A stretch of 16,710 nt of DNA, taken from contig JAEYPH010000078.1 of NCBI GenBank assembly GCA_023410875.1, forward strand, positions 1 through 16,710, in the 5' to 3' direction. Made by a program: the position numbers and the translations under genes. Below, piece by piece: positions 1-6,867 of the stretch. The notes beneath the pieces are model-generated. The model saw nothing but the letters and a program-made list of their open reading frames with translations. It did not search any database and was not told the origin of the DNA. This DNA is from Bacillota bacterium (lineage in GTDB: Bacteria; Bacillota; Clostridia; Christensenellales; UMGS416). Each line of letters starts with the position of its first letter. Within the stretch, counting starts at the first letter, position 1.

Positions 1-116
1 CAGAGGCAATCTCAATTTCCAAACCGCTCTTTTGAGCAACCTTGGTCGAACTTGTCGCCGTTCTCCCATTCTACCTTGTTTTCGTTTTTTGTGGTGCCCG
101 CCTGGCATGATTATTT
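1..116. other. Intergenic stretch, nothing recognised
   Basis: No convincing gene, promoter or strong hairpin is seen here. The short open frames crossing it have no ribosome binding site and run into the structured repeat and T-box that follow. It may be the tail of the spacer behind a gene outside the window. Confidence 0.5.
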
Positions 117-244
117 CCAAAGGGCGATCGGAAAGCCCTTTGGTCGCGCCCGCAGGCATTGCCCCGGCTTGCGACAATGTCGGCTTTAGCCGATATGATA
201 GCAAGCCGATAGTTGCGCAAGGCGCAACGAAGGGCGCGAAATCT
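117..244 (+). repeat. Dispersed structured repeat, family A copy 1 (long form)
   Basis: First of three related intergenic elements. Hairpin 1 pairs CCAAAGGGC (117-125) with GCCCTTTGG (135-143) around the loop GATCGGAAA. Hairpin 2 arms are TCGCGCCC (144-151) and GGGCGCGA (232-239), followed by AATCT. In this copy an insert of about 80 bases sits inside hairpin 2. The insert is itself folded: CGGCTTGC (165-172) pairs with GCAAGCCG (201-208), TCGGC (180-184) with GCCGA (189-193), and GTTGCGC (212-218) with GCGCAAC (222-228). It lies just upstream of the metG promoter. Function unknown; it may be a non-autonomous mobile repeat or a structured RNA. Confidence 0.8.
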
Positions 245-247
245 ATG

Positions 248-276
248 TTGACAGGTTTCATGCCGTGGCATATACT
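248..276 (+). promoter_or_regulatory. Sigma-A promoter of the metG T-box transcript
   Basis: A perfect -35 TTGACA (248-253) is followed by a 17-base spacer and a -10 TATACT (271-276). Transcription would start near 283, directly at the 5' edge of the T-box leader. Confidence 0.85.
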
Positions 277-284
277 ATGGCAAA

Positions 285-581
285 CCATAACGATGGCGAT
301 GACGGGGAGAGTAAGCCTCCTCCTTTCTCCTTTAGAGAGCTCCTGGCCCGCAAGGGCAGCTGAAAGGGAGCGGGAAAGGCGGGCCGAATATGGCCCCGGA
401 GCCTTGCGGGAGTGAACGGCCTTGTGCTTTTGAGCCCCCGACGGCATGGGCGGCCGATATCCCGCCAGGGTATCCCGCGCGAGCGGCGTACCTGCAGAGG
501 CCTTCCCCGCGAGGGGTGGCGAACCGGAGTGGTAACACGGCATCATGCCCGTCTCCTGAATTTCAGGGGACGGGCTTTTTT
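285..581 (+). promoter_or_regulatory. T-box riboswitch, methionine specifier, for metG
   Basis: The leader has T-box hallmarks: a GGGGAGAGTAA-type start of stem I (about 295-305), a GCTGAAAGG segment, and a specifier region GAATATGGCC whose ATG codon (390-392) would pair with the CAU anticodon of tRNA-Met. The T-box core GGAGTGGTAACACGG (526-540) carries TGGT (530-533), complementary to an ACCA acceptor end. That fits tRNA-Met with discriminator A. A strong terminator follows, then the metG ribosome binding site. Uncharged tRNA-Met should stabilise the antiterminator and allow metG expression. The specifier assignment is read by eye; stem boundaries are approximate. Confidence 0.9.
547..581 (+). 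terminator. T-box-controlled intrinsic terminator
   Basis: Thirteen base pairs are formed by GCCCGTCTCCTGA (547-559) and TCAGGGGACGGGC (563-575), with one G-T pair and a three-base loop. Six T residues follow (576-581). It sits about 30 bases before the metG start and is the off-state of the T-box switch. Confidence 0.9.
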
Positions 582-610
582 GTTTGTTTCAATAAAAAAG
601 GAGGAATTCG

Positions 611-2236
611 ATGAACATCCTGATTGCCGGCGCGTGGCCCTATGCCAACGGCCCATTGCACATCGGCCACATCGCCGCGCTGCTGCCCGGCGACGTGCTG
701 GCCCGCTACCACCGCCTCAAGGGCGACCGCGTGTGCTATGTCAGCGGAAGCGACTGCCACGGTACGCCCATCTCCATCGCCGCTGAGCGCGAGGGCGTGC
801 CGCCGGGAGTCGTGGCCGACCGCTGGCACGCGGACTTCGTGTCGTGCTTTGATCGGCTGGGCTTCACCTACGACCTGTACACCAAGACATCGGATGCGCA
901 CCATGTGGCCTTTGTGCAGGGCCTGCACCGGGCCATGTACGCAAGCGGCCTCGTGGACGAGCGGCAGACCGAGCAGGCCTGGTGCGAGCGCTGTGGGCGC
1001 TTCATGCCGGACCGCTTTGTGCGGGGGCGATGTCCCCGTTGCAACGAGGCCGCCCGGGGCGACCAGTGCGAGGCCTGCGGCGAGGTGCTGGAGCCCGAGC
1101 GTCTGCTGGAGCCCGTGTGCGCGCTGTGCGGTCAGGCCATCGCCTTTCGGCCCTCCCGGCACCTGTTTCTGCGCCTGAGTGCCTTGCAGGGCTTCCTGTC
1201 GGATTATCTGGCCCGGGCAGCCCACTGGCGCAAGAACGCGCTTGGCCTCACGGCGCGCTATGTGCAGGAGGGCCTGCCGGACCGCACGCTGACCCGCGAC
1301 CTGGATTGGGGCATCGACGTGCCGAAAGAGGGCTACAAGGGCAAGAAAATCTACATCTGGGCGGAAAACGTGCTGGGCTACCTGTCGGCCAGCCAACATT
1401 GGTGTGACGAAAATGGGCAGGATTGGGACGCCTTCTGGCGCAGCGAAGACGCCAGACATTACTACGTCCACGGCAAGGACAATGTGCCCTTCCACACGGT
1501 GATCCTGCCGGCACTGCTGCAGGCCGCCGGGGGCTACCACCTGCCGGACCGCGTGGCGAGCAGCGAATACCTGACGCTGGAGGGCCGCAAGATCTCAACC
1601 AGCGCCAACTGGGCCGTGTGGGCAGGCGATCTGCTGGACCGCTATGAGGCCGATTCCATCCGCTACTTCCTGATTGCCAACGGGCCGGAGAAGCGCAACA
1701 GCGACTTCACGTTCCGGGAATTCATCCACAGCCACAACGCCGAGCTGCTGGGCGCCTTCGGCAATCTGGTCAACCGCACGCTGGCCTTCGCCGCGCGCTA
1801 TCTGGGCAACCGCATCCCTGGCGGCCCACCGGACGAGGCCGTGGCGCAGCGGGTGCAAGTCGCTTTCAAATCCTGCGGCCGGCTCATCGAGGAGCTGGAA
1901 TTCAAGGCGGCGCTGGATGAGGCCTTCGAGCTGGTGCGCGGGCTCAACCGCTTCTACGACGAGCGCCGGCCGTGGGTCACACGCACGGCAGACCCGGCCC
2001 GGTGCGCCGCCGACATCGGCACGTGTGCCTGGGCCATCGCCAACCTGTCGAGGCTGCTGGAGCCCTTCCTCCCCTTCTCGTGCGCGCGCATCTGTGCGAT
2101 GCTGGGTTTGGGTGAGCCGGCTTGGGGGCCGGTGGAACTGCCCGCCGGCGAGCTGGGGCCGGTGGATGTGCTGTTCCGCCGCATAGAGGAGGGGCGCATT
2201 GCCCAGGAGGAGCAGGCTTTGACTGCTGGGCGGTAA
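611..2236 (+). CDS. metG: Methionine--tRNA ligase
   Basis: Cytosolic class I synthetase that charges tRNA-Met with methionine using ATP. The 541-residue product shows the HIGH motif (H17-H20) in an N-terminal Rossmann fold. Four CxxC pairs follow (125/128, 141/144, 153/156, 170/173), a double zinc knuckle in the connective domain. The KMSKS motif appears as KISTS (327-331), and a helical anticodon-binding domain ends the protein. No C-terminal EMAP/Arc1p tRNA-binding domain is present, consistent with the length. The ATG follows AAGGAGGAATTCG at good spacing. It is transcribed behind the Met T-box, so it should be induced when charged tRNA-Met is low. The four-CxxC type corresponds to the MetRS1 group (E. 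coli-like); no frameshift or truncation is seen. Confidence 0.96.
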   Translation: MNILIAGAWPYANGPLHIGHIAALLPGDVLARYHRLKGDRVCYVSGSDCHGTPISIAAEREGVPPGVVADRWHADFVSCFDRLGFTYDLYTKTSDAHHVAFVQGLHRAMYASGLVDERQTEQAWCERCGRFMPDRFVRGRCPRCNEAARGDQCEACGEVLEPERLLEPVCALCGQAIAFRPSRHLFLRLSALQGFLSDYLARAAHWRKNALGLTARYVQEGLPDRTLTRDLDWGIDVPKEGYKGKKIYIWAENVLGYLSASQHWCDENGQDWDAFWRSEDARHYYVHGKDNVPFHTVILPALLQAAGGYHLPDRVASSEYLTLEGRKISTSANWAVWAGDLLDRYEADSIRYFLIANGPEKRNSDFTFREFIHSHNAELLGAFGNLVNRTLAFAARYLGNRIPGGPPDEAVAQRVQVAFKSCGRLIEELEFKAALDEAFELVRGLNRFYDERRPWVTRTADPARCAADIGTCAWAIANLSRLLEPFLPFSCARICAMLGLGEPAWGPVELPAGELGPVDVLFRRIEEGRIAQEEQALTAGR

Positions 2237-2239
2237 GGC

Positions 2240-2268
2240 TTGCACCACGGCTGGCTTTCTTCTATACT
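2240..2268 (+). promoter_or_regulatory. Sigma-A promoter for the DUF4097-type gene
   Basis: TTGCAC (2240-2245), a 17-base spacer and TATACT (2263-2268). It begins 4 bases after the metG stop, so the next gene can be expressed independently of the T-box. Confidence 0.75.
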
Positions 2269-2303
2269 GATGGGAGAATATGACAAAGCGATAGGAGCTT
2301 ATC

Positions 2304-3236
2304 ATGAAACCATTTGCGATTGTGGCCAGCATCGTGATCGTCTTCGTTTGCCTGGTGTATGCGCTGAGCGGCCCGTGGCAGACGCAACCGCTGGACAGCG
2401 AGCCCCGCATCGTGGCACTGGAAGGTGTGGGCAGCGTCGTTGTGAGCTCGGAGATCTCCTCGGTGCGTGTGACCACCGCCGACACCGCGGAGCTCACGGC
2501 GCGCCTGAGCGGCAACGACGCCGGCCTTGGCGGCCCTGCCGTGCTGGATGTGACCAACGCCAATGGCCAGGTGCGCGTGCGGGCCCACCGGCAGCGGGGC
2601 CTGAGCCTGTTCAACTTCGGCTCGCTGACGCTGGAGATCACGCTGCCCAGCAGCTACGCTGGCACGCTGGATGTGTCGGCTTCCGCCGGCAGTGTGCGTG
2701 TGGATGGCAATCTGCGGGTGCAATCGCTGCGGGCGCATTCTTCCGCCGGCTCCGTGACCGTGGATGATGTCATCGCCGAGAAGGGCATCGAGATCAGCTC
2801 CTCGGCGGGTTCGGTGCGCGCCGGCAAGCTCGTGGGCGCCGACGTCAACCTGCACAGCTCCGCCGGCAGCATCCGCGTGGATTCCTGTCAAGCCGACCGT
2901 ATTCGCCTGCAATCCTCCGCCGGCAGCATAGACGCCAGTGACGTGAGCGGCGCCGTGGACGCCCATTCTTCGGCGGCGTCGGTCACGCTGCGCATGCGCG
3001 ACGTGAAGGCCAACGTAAAGGCCGACAGCTCCGCCGGCGGCGTACGCGTCAGCATACCCGCCAATGCCGCGGCCGACGTGGACCTTTCCACCTCCGCAGG
3101 CGGCGCGGCCGTGAACGGCCTTTCCGTGGACGTCTCCCAGCAGAAGCGCGGCCTGGTGCGCGGCAAGCTGAACGGCGGCGGCCCTGCCATCACGCTGCAC
3201 TCGTCGGCGGGCTCGGTAGAGCTGAGCGCAAACTGA
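2304..3236 (+). CDS. Membrane-anchored DUF4097-type beta-repeat protein
   Basis: A 310-residue protein with one hydrophobic N-terminal segment (about residues 4-23) and no lipobox, so probably an anchored extracytoplasmic protein. The rest is a serial repeat of a strand-turn unit with core SSAG(S/G)(V/I). The motif ends near residues 130, 150, 170, 189, 208, 226, 246, 267 and 304, a period of 18-21 residues, as expected for a right-handed beta solenoid. This pattern fits the DUF4097 / putative-adhesin family, found in envelope-stress and surface proteins of Firmicutes; its biochemical role is unknown. The ATG follows AGGAG (2293-2297). It has its own promoter and no obvious partner gene. Family assignment is from memory of the pattern, not a search. 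Confidence 0.8.
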   Translation: MKPFAIVASIVIVFVCLVYALSGPWQTQPLDSEPRIVALEGVGSVVVSSEISSVRVTTADTAELTARLSGNDAGLGGPAVLDVTNANGQVRVRAHRQRGLSLFNFGSLTLEITLPSSYAGTLDVSASAGSVRVDGNLRVQSLRAHSSAGSVTVDDVIAEKGIEISSSAGSVRAGKLVGADVNLHSSAGSIRVDSCQADRIRLQSSAGSIDASDVSGAVDAHSSAASVTLRMRDVKANVKADSSAGGVRVSIPANAAADVDLSTSAGGAAVNGLSVDVSQQKRGLVRGKLNGGGPAITLHSSAGSVELSAN

Positions 3237-3272
3237 ATACAACCGGATTCAAAAACATCAAATAAATGGGGT

Positions 3273-3420
3273 CCGAAGGTTTCCAAAGGGCGATCGGAAA
3301 GCCCTTTGGCCTTGGCGCAGGATGCGCCGCAGCCCAGCGTCGCCTCGTGCGGCTATGCCGCACTCGCCGACTGGATGTCGGCGAGGCGATGCGCAGGTCG
3401 CGCCTACAGGCGCGAAATCT
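3273..3420 (+). repeat. Dispersed structured repeat, family A copy 2 (long form)
   Basis: It shares CCGAAGGTTTCCAAAGGG with copy 3 and hairpin 1 with copy 1: CCAAAGGGC (3283-3291) and GCCCTTTGG (3301-3309), with the identical loop GATCGGAAA. Hairpin 2 is compact, TCGCGCC (3398-3404) and GGCGCGA (3409-3415) around TACA, ending AAATCT. Its insert (3310-3397) lies between the two hairpins instead of inside hairpin 2. The insert folds on its own: GGCGCA/TGCGCC (3314-3328), then a 10-pair stem (3337-3346 with 3383-3392) enclosing GTGCGGC/GCCGCAC (3347-3363) and TCGCCGAC/GTCGGCGA (3364-3384). It separates convergent genes and has no T-tract. Confidence 0.82.
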
Positions 3421-3433
3421 TTGGCCTTATCCT

Positions 3434-3880
3434 TTACTTTCTTGTCATCAGGAAAAGTCCTACGAGACATAGCGCCATACCAGCCGCATGTATCGGCTTG
3501 AAGCCCTCGCGGAACAGCGCGATGCCCACGGGCACCAGCAGCACGGCCACCGCCGTGTTTACCAGCAGAGCCGCAGTGTTCACGTTGCCGCCAGAGCGAT
3601 AGGCCAGCAGGAAGCCCAGCTCCAAAAAGATGATGGCCACGCCCAGCGCCGCCGACGTCCAGTTGAGCGCCCGAAACCCTGCCGCAAACCCCGCCGGCCC
3701 CGGGAACAGCGCGTAGGCGGCCAGACAAGCAACACCCGCCGTGAGATAGGTAATTGTCAGCGCCAGCATCGGGGGAGCGCCAGCGGGCGTTTGCTTCTGA
3801 AACACATGGTAGAACACGTTGGCCACCACGGCCAGCGCCAGCGAAAACCAATACAGTCCCACAGTAGAACGCTCTCTCAC
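3434..3880 (-). CDS. Single-domain EamA/DMT-type membrane transporter
   Basis: A 148-residue, strongly hydrophobic protein with about five predicted membrane segments (roughly 8-27, 37-58, 75-94, 102-121, 127-146). This is one EamA domain, half of the usual ten-helix drug/metabolite transporter, so it would be expected to dimerise. The substrate cannot be inferred. The start is GTG at 3878-3880, overlapping the flavodoxin TGA as GTGA. No clear ribosome binding site precedes it, so translation is probably coupled to the upstream gene. The conserved late segment GMALCLVGLFLM is typical of the last EamA helix. The next in-frame ATG would remove the first helix, so GTG is preferred. Confidence 0.78.
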   Translation of the reverse strand: MRERSTVGLYWFSLALAVVANVFYHVFQKQTPAGAPPMLALTITYLTAGVACLAAYALFPGPAGFAAGFRALNWTSAALGVAIIFLELGFLLAYRSGGNVNTAALLVNTAVAVLLVPVGIALFREGFKPIHAAGMALCLVGLFLMTRK

Positions 3881-4362
3881 GGCGCCAGCGCGCGGATGTC
3901 CGCCGCGACATCCTCCCGCGGGGGCTTGCCGGGCGCAGCGCCATGCACGCCACGGACCGCCGCCAGCGTGCCGCCGGCAGCAGCCACGAGCTTGCGGGCA
4001 GCGGCTTCCACCTTTTCCACGTTGAGTGCCGGGTCGGCCATGACGGCGTACAGGTGCACGCGCTTGCCCTTTAGGTCGGTCCGGCTCAAAAAAGAGCGCA
4101 CCGCCGGCGTCAGGCTACTGGCCCACACCGGCGTGAGCACATGCAGCGTGTCGCAATCGGCCACCTGCGCTGCCGGGTCGCCGGCCAGGCGCGTGCGCAC
4201 GCCGAGCGCAGCCTGAAAGCCCATGGTCATGAAGTTGATCTTTTCGGGGCGGGGCTTGCTCTCTTTGAGCTCCACCAGTTTGGAGCCCAGTTTTTCCGCC
4301 AGGGCCTTGGCCGCCAGGGCGCAGTTGCCGCCGAAGCTGTAATACACGACCGCGGTCGCCAT
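3877..4362 (-). CDS. Flavodoxin-family protein
   Basis: A 161-residue protein with a flavodoxin-like alpha/beta fold that should bind FMN and carry electrons in the cytosol. The phosphate-binding loop reads YYSFGGN (residues 7-13), a variant of the usual YS-x-TGNT, followed by a helix. The second flavin loop lies in TPVWASSLTPAVRSFL (77-92). The start is ATG at 4360-4362, 7 bases after GGGAGGAA (4369-4376). An upstream in-frame ATG at 4384-4386 has no ribosome binding site and is rejected. It is the first gene of a two-gene unit with the EamA transporter. The exact redox partner is unknown; the family includes NADPH-quinone-reductase-like and menaquinone-pathway members. Confidence 0.85.
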   Translation of the reverse strand: MATAVVYYSFGGNCALAAKALAEKLGSKLVELKESKPRPEKINFMTMGFQAALGVRTRLAGDPAAQVADCDTLHVLTPVWASSLTPAVRSFLSRTDLKGKRVHLYAVMADPALNVEKVEAAARKLVAAAGGTLAAVRGVHGAAPGKPPREDVAADIRALAP

Positions 4363-4394
4363 GATATCTTCCTCCCGAATCTCCATTTGTTACC

Positions 4395-4422
4395 ATTATA
4401 ACAAAGTGCACATGGAAAGCAA
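4395..4422 (-). promoter_or_regulatory. Promoter of the flavodoxin-EamA unit
   Basis: On the minus strand, TTGCTT (4417-4422), a 16-base spacer and a perfect TATAAT (4395-4400). It lies about 33 bases before the chosen flavodoxin start. Confidence 0.6.
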
Positions 4423-4432
4423 CGCTCCGCTG

Positions 4433-4461
4433 TCGCCTGCGGCGCTGATGCGCCTTGGCGA
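4433..4461. other. Intergenic hairpin in the divergent spacer
   Basis: TCGCC (4433-4437) pairs with GGCGA (4457-4461), enclosing GGCGC (4441-4445) and GCGCC (4450-4454) with a TGAT loop. It resembles the inner GGCGCA/TGCGCC hairpin of family A copy 2. No T-tract is present. Confidence 0.45.
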
Positions 4462-4492
4462 TTGGGACGACTTGTGCCATTTGTCACTTTAC

Positions 4493-4516
4493 TCGCCCGA
4501 CGATAACGCCGGGCGA
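4493..4516 (+). repeat. Hairpin repeat, family C copy 1
   Basis: TCGCCCG (4493-4499) pairs with CGGGCGA (4510-4516). The sequence ACGAT..CGCCGGGC resembles the hairpin at 6991-7012. It lies about 94 bases upstream of the AATGAAT hairpin of family B copy 1. Confidence 0.5.
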
Positions 4517-4567
4517 TATCTTAACTTTTGAACTCATATTATGTTCTTAAGAGACGAGTCCGTCTCT

Positions 4568-4632
4568 GGGCTGGATTTTGAACGACATTTTACCTTTTGA
4601 AGTTTCCTCCTGCCGAATGAATCGGCAGTCGG
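4568..4632 (+). repeat. Dispersed structured repeat, family B copy 1
   Basis: This 65-base element has the order GGGCTGG, TTTTGAACGAC, GTTTCCTCC, a hairpin, then GTCGG. The hairpin is CTGCCG (4610-4615), loop AATGAAT (4616-4622), CGGCAG (4623-4628). Just upstream, AGTCC (4557-4561) can pair with GGGCT (4568-4572). Compared with the other copies, the stem bases differ but pairing is kept and the loop is identical. It lies between the divergent flavodoxin and galT promoters, upstream of the galT -10. Confidence 0.72.
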
Positions 4633-4699
4633 TTATATCTTTGGTTTTTCTACAAGGTTTTCTGAGCAACGTTCCCATGTTACACAAGCTCTCCGGCGC

Positions 4700-4728
4700 T
4701 TTTCAAAGAACACCCGGTGGTCTATAAT
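4700..4728 (+). promoter_or_regulatory. Promoter of galT and the acetyltransferase
   Basis: A perfect -10 TATAAT (4723-4728) with a weak -35 (TTTTCA, 4700-4705) at 17 bases. It lies about 32 bases before the galT ATG. The weak -35 may mean an activator is needed, but no catabolite or sugar operator was recognised. Confidence 0.6.
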
Positions 4729-4760
4729 GGTAGAAAATGTGAAGTAAGGAAGCCAAATAT

Positions 4761-6296
4761 ATGAGTTATAATCCTGCCGCCGACGTGGAACGTCTGCTGG
4801 CCTTTGGCATCGCCCGGGGCATGATGACACCGCTGGACGCGCCCATGGCCCGCAATCTGCTGCTGGACGCGCTGCACCTGACCCAGCCTGCCGAGGAGCC
4901 GGCGGACCCCGCCGCCGCGGAGGACACGGCGCTGCCCATATTAGCCCGTTTGCTGGATTATGCCGTGGCCCAAGGTCTCATCGAGAACGACACCGAGACC
5001 GAGCGTGACCTGTTCGATACCAAACTCATGGGTGCGCTGATGCCCCGGCCATCGGAGATCGCCGCGCAATTCCAGGCGCTGGAAGCCTCCCAGGGCATAC
5101 GGGCTGCCTGCCAGTGGTTTTATGGCCTCAACATCGACAGCGGCTACATCCGCAGCGATCGTGTGGCCCGCAACATCGCCTGGAATCACGACACGACCTA
5201 CGGCGCCATGGAAATCACGATCAACCTGAGCAAGCCCGAGAAGGACCCCCGCGAGGTTGCCCGGCTCAAGACACTGCCCCAGGTGGGCTACCCCAAATGC
5301 CAGCTGTGCCCCAGCAACGTGGGCTACCGCGGCCGGCTGGACCACCCCGCCCGCCAGACGCTGCGGATGCTGCCGGTGACGCTCAACGAGGAATCCTGGT
5401 TCTTCCAGTATTCGCCCTATGTCTATTACCCCGAGCACTGTATCGTGCTGCGCGAGGAGCACGTGCCCATGCGCATCCGGCGGGAGACCTTTGTGCGGCT
5501 GATGGGTTTTCTGGAGCGCTTCCCCCACTACTTCATCGGCTCCAACGCCGGCATCCCCATCGTGGGGGGGTCCATACTGAATCACGACCATTTCCAGGGC
5601 GGCGCGTGGACGATGCCGATGTCCAAGGCCGCCGTGCGCCACAGCCTGCGCGCGCCGGTGAAAGGCCTGGAAGCGGGCATCCTGCACTGGCCCATGTCGG
5701 TGCTGCGCCTGCGCCACGACAGCGCCGGCGCCCTCATCGAGGAAGCCACCCGCCTGCTGAGCCTGTGGGAGGCCTACAGTGACGAGAACCTGGGCATCCT
5801 GGCCCACACCGACGCGCCCCACAACGCCGTGACGCCCATCGCCCGCCGCCGAGGCGAGGCATGGGAACTGGATTTCGTGCTGCGCAACAACCGCACCAGC
5901 GCCGAGCACCCCATGGGCATCTTCCACGTGCACAGCGACCTGCACCACATCAAGAAGGAGAACATCGGGCTCATAGAGGTCATGGGTCTGTTCATATTGC
6001 CCGGGCGGCTGGACGCGGAATTCCGGGCGCTGGCCGACATCCTGTGCGGCAGCGTGCCCTATGACCGAGACGCCCTGGAGGATGCCGCCCACCCGCTGAA
6101 CAAGCACCTACGCTGGCTGGACGCCATGCTGGCCGAAGGCCCTAGCGCCACGCTGGATCAGGCCATGGCCCGCATACAGGGCGAGTGCTCCAGCAAGTGC
6201 GTGCGGGTGCTGCAGGATTGCGCGGTGTTCCGGGACGACGAGGCCGGCCACGCGGGGTTCCTGCGGTTCGCGCAGCACGCGGGCTACGGGCTATGA
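4761..6296 (+). CDS. galT: UDP-glucose--hexose-1-phosphate uridylyltransferase, class II
   Basis: Cytosolic enzyme of the Leloir pathway: UDP-glucose plus galactose-1-phosphate gives glucose-1-phosphate plus UDP-galactose. The 511-residue length and the segments YPKCQLCPSNVGYRGR (residues 177-192) and SILNHDHFQGG (271-281) match the Firmicutes class II GalT family. The histidine-rich NHDHFQGG is its signature. The N-terminal helical region and the C-terminal HPLNKHLRWLDAML segment also fit. The ATG has only a modest ribosome binding site (TAAGGA, about 10 bases upstream). galK, galE and galM are not in this window, so the rest of the pathway must be elsewhere. The stop overlaps the start of the acetyltransferase, indicating co-transcription. 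Confidence 0.95.
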   Translation: MSYNPAADVERLLAFGIARGMMTPLDAPMARNLLLDALHLTQPAEEPADPAAAEDTALPILARLLDYAVAQGLIENDTETERDLFDTKLMGALMPRPSEIAAQFQALEASQGIRAACQWFYGLNIDSGYIRSDRVARNIAWNHDTTYGAMEITINLSKPEKDPREVARLKTLPQVGYPKCQLCPSNVGYRGRLDHPARQTLRMLPVTLNEESWFFQYSPYVYYPEHCIVLREEHVPMRIRRETFVRLMGFLERFPHYFIGSNAGIPIVGGSILNHDHFQGGAWTMPMSKAAVRHSLRAPVKGLEAGILHWPMSVLRLRHDSAGALIEEATRLLSLWEAYSDENLGILAHTDAPHNAVTPIARRRGEAWELDFVLRNNRTSAEHPMGIFHVHSDLHHIKKENIGLIEVMGLFILPGRLDAEFRALADILCGSVPYDRDALEDAAHPLNKHLRWLDAMLAEGPSATLDQAMARIQGECSSKCVRVLQDCAVFRDDEAGHAGFLRFAQHAGYGL

Positions 6297-6787
6297 GCTT
6301 CCAGGGAGCGGTTGCACCGGTTGATATTGCTCAGGATTACGCGCAGATCACGCGGTTGCTCCGGCGCTCCTTTCTAAGTGTGGCCCAGGAAATGGGGCTC
6401 ACGGAGGAAAACTGCCCGCAACACGTGGCCTTTATGACGGAAGGACGGCTGCTTGCCCAGCTTGGCCGCGAGGACGCCCATTGCCTGGGTATCCGGGATG
6501 GTTCAGACTGGGTGGGCTTCGTCGCAGTGGCCCCCTATCACGGCGCATACGAAATCACCCGGCTTGCCGTCGCGCCGGAGCACCGCCACAAAGGGTATGG
6601 CAGGGCGCTCATGGAATGCGCATGCGAGGTGGCGCGCCAGATCGGATTGCAGGAGATCGGCCTGGGCATGATCAACGAAAATACTGTCTTAAAGAAATGG
6701 TACGAAGAACAAGGGTTCGTCGCCGATGAACCTTTCCGGCCGCATGGAGTTCCCTATACCGTTTGCGGCATGCTTAAGAAGCTGTAG
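6293..6787 (+). CDS. GNAT-family N-acetyltransferase
   Basis: A 164-residue GNAT protein that should transfer an acetyl group from acetyl-CoA; the acceptor is unknown. Motif A, LAVAPEHRHKGYGRAL (91-106), contains the R/Q-x-x-G-x-G/A pyrophosphate-binding turn as RHKGYG. The segment NENTVLKKWYEEQGF (128-142) carries the conserved Asn, Tyr and GF of motif B. ATGA (6293-6296) overlaps the galT stop, so translation is likely coupled. An upstream in-frame ATG within galT gives a non-homologous extension and is rejected. Coupling to galT does not by itself show a sugar-related role. Confidence 0.88.
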   Translation: MSFQGAVAPVDIAQDYAQITRLLRRSFLSVAQEMGLTEENCPQHVAFMTEGRLLAQLGREDAHCLGIRDGSDWVGFVAVAPYHGAYEITRLAVAPEHRHKGYGRALMECACEVARQIGLQEIGLGMINENTVLKKWYEEQGFVADEPFRPHGVPYTVCGMLKKL

Positions 6788-6821
6788 GACGTATCGTTTG
6801 CCTAACCCTACCCTAGGGAGC

Positions 6822-6840
6822 GGCCGTATGCAATACGGCC
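6822..6840. other. Perfect intergenic hairpin after the acetyltransferase
   Basis: GGCCGTAT (6822-6829) pairs with ATACGGCC (6833-6840) around GCA. It is flanked by TAGGG and CCCTA. No T-tract follows on the plus strand, so a classical terminator is not supported, though it may mark the transcript end. Confidence 0.5.
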
Positions 6841-6867
6841 CTACGAATGTCCTCTGAAAACCAGTTG

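Noticed and set aside
563..1540. Minus-strand open frame of 325 codons over metG and the T-box
   Set aside because: It is antisense to metG and runs through the T-box terminator; no family resemblance.
2280..2294. Four-codon ORF (MTKR) whose stop touches the binding site of the DUF4097-type gene
   Set aside because: The GGGAG ahead of it is only 3 bases from the ATG, too close for good initiation; likely chance.
3258..3953. Minus-strand frame ending in a peptide with AFRSPFG
   Set aside because: That peptide is the translation of family A hairpin 1 and also appears at 71-271, so it is repeat DNA, not a protein feature. The rest is out of frame with the EamA gene.
4363..4386. Upstream ATG adding eight residues to the flavodoxin
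   Set aside because: No ribosome binding site precedes it and the extension contains the real binding site GGGAGGAA.
4941..6107. Minus-strand open frame of 388 codons
   Set aside because: It lies entirely opposite galT, and composition is typical of an antisense shadow with no recognisable domain.
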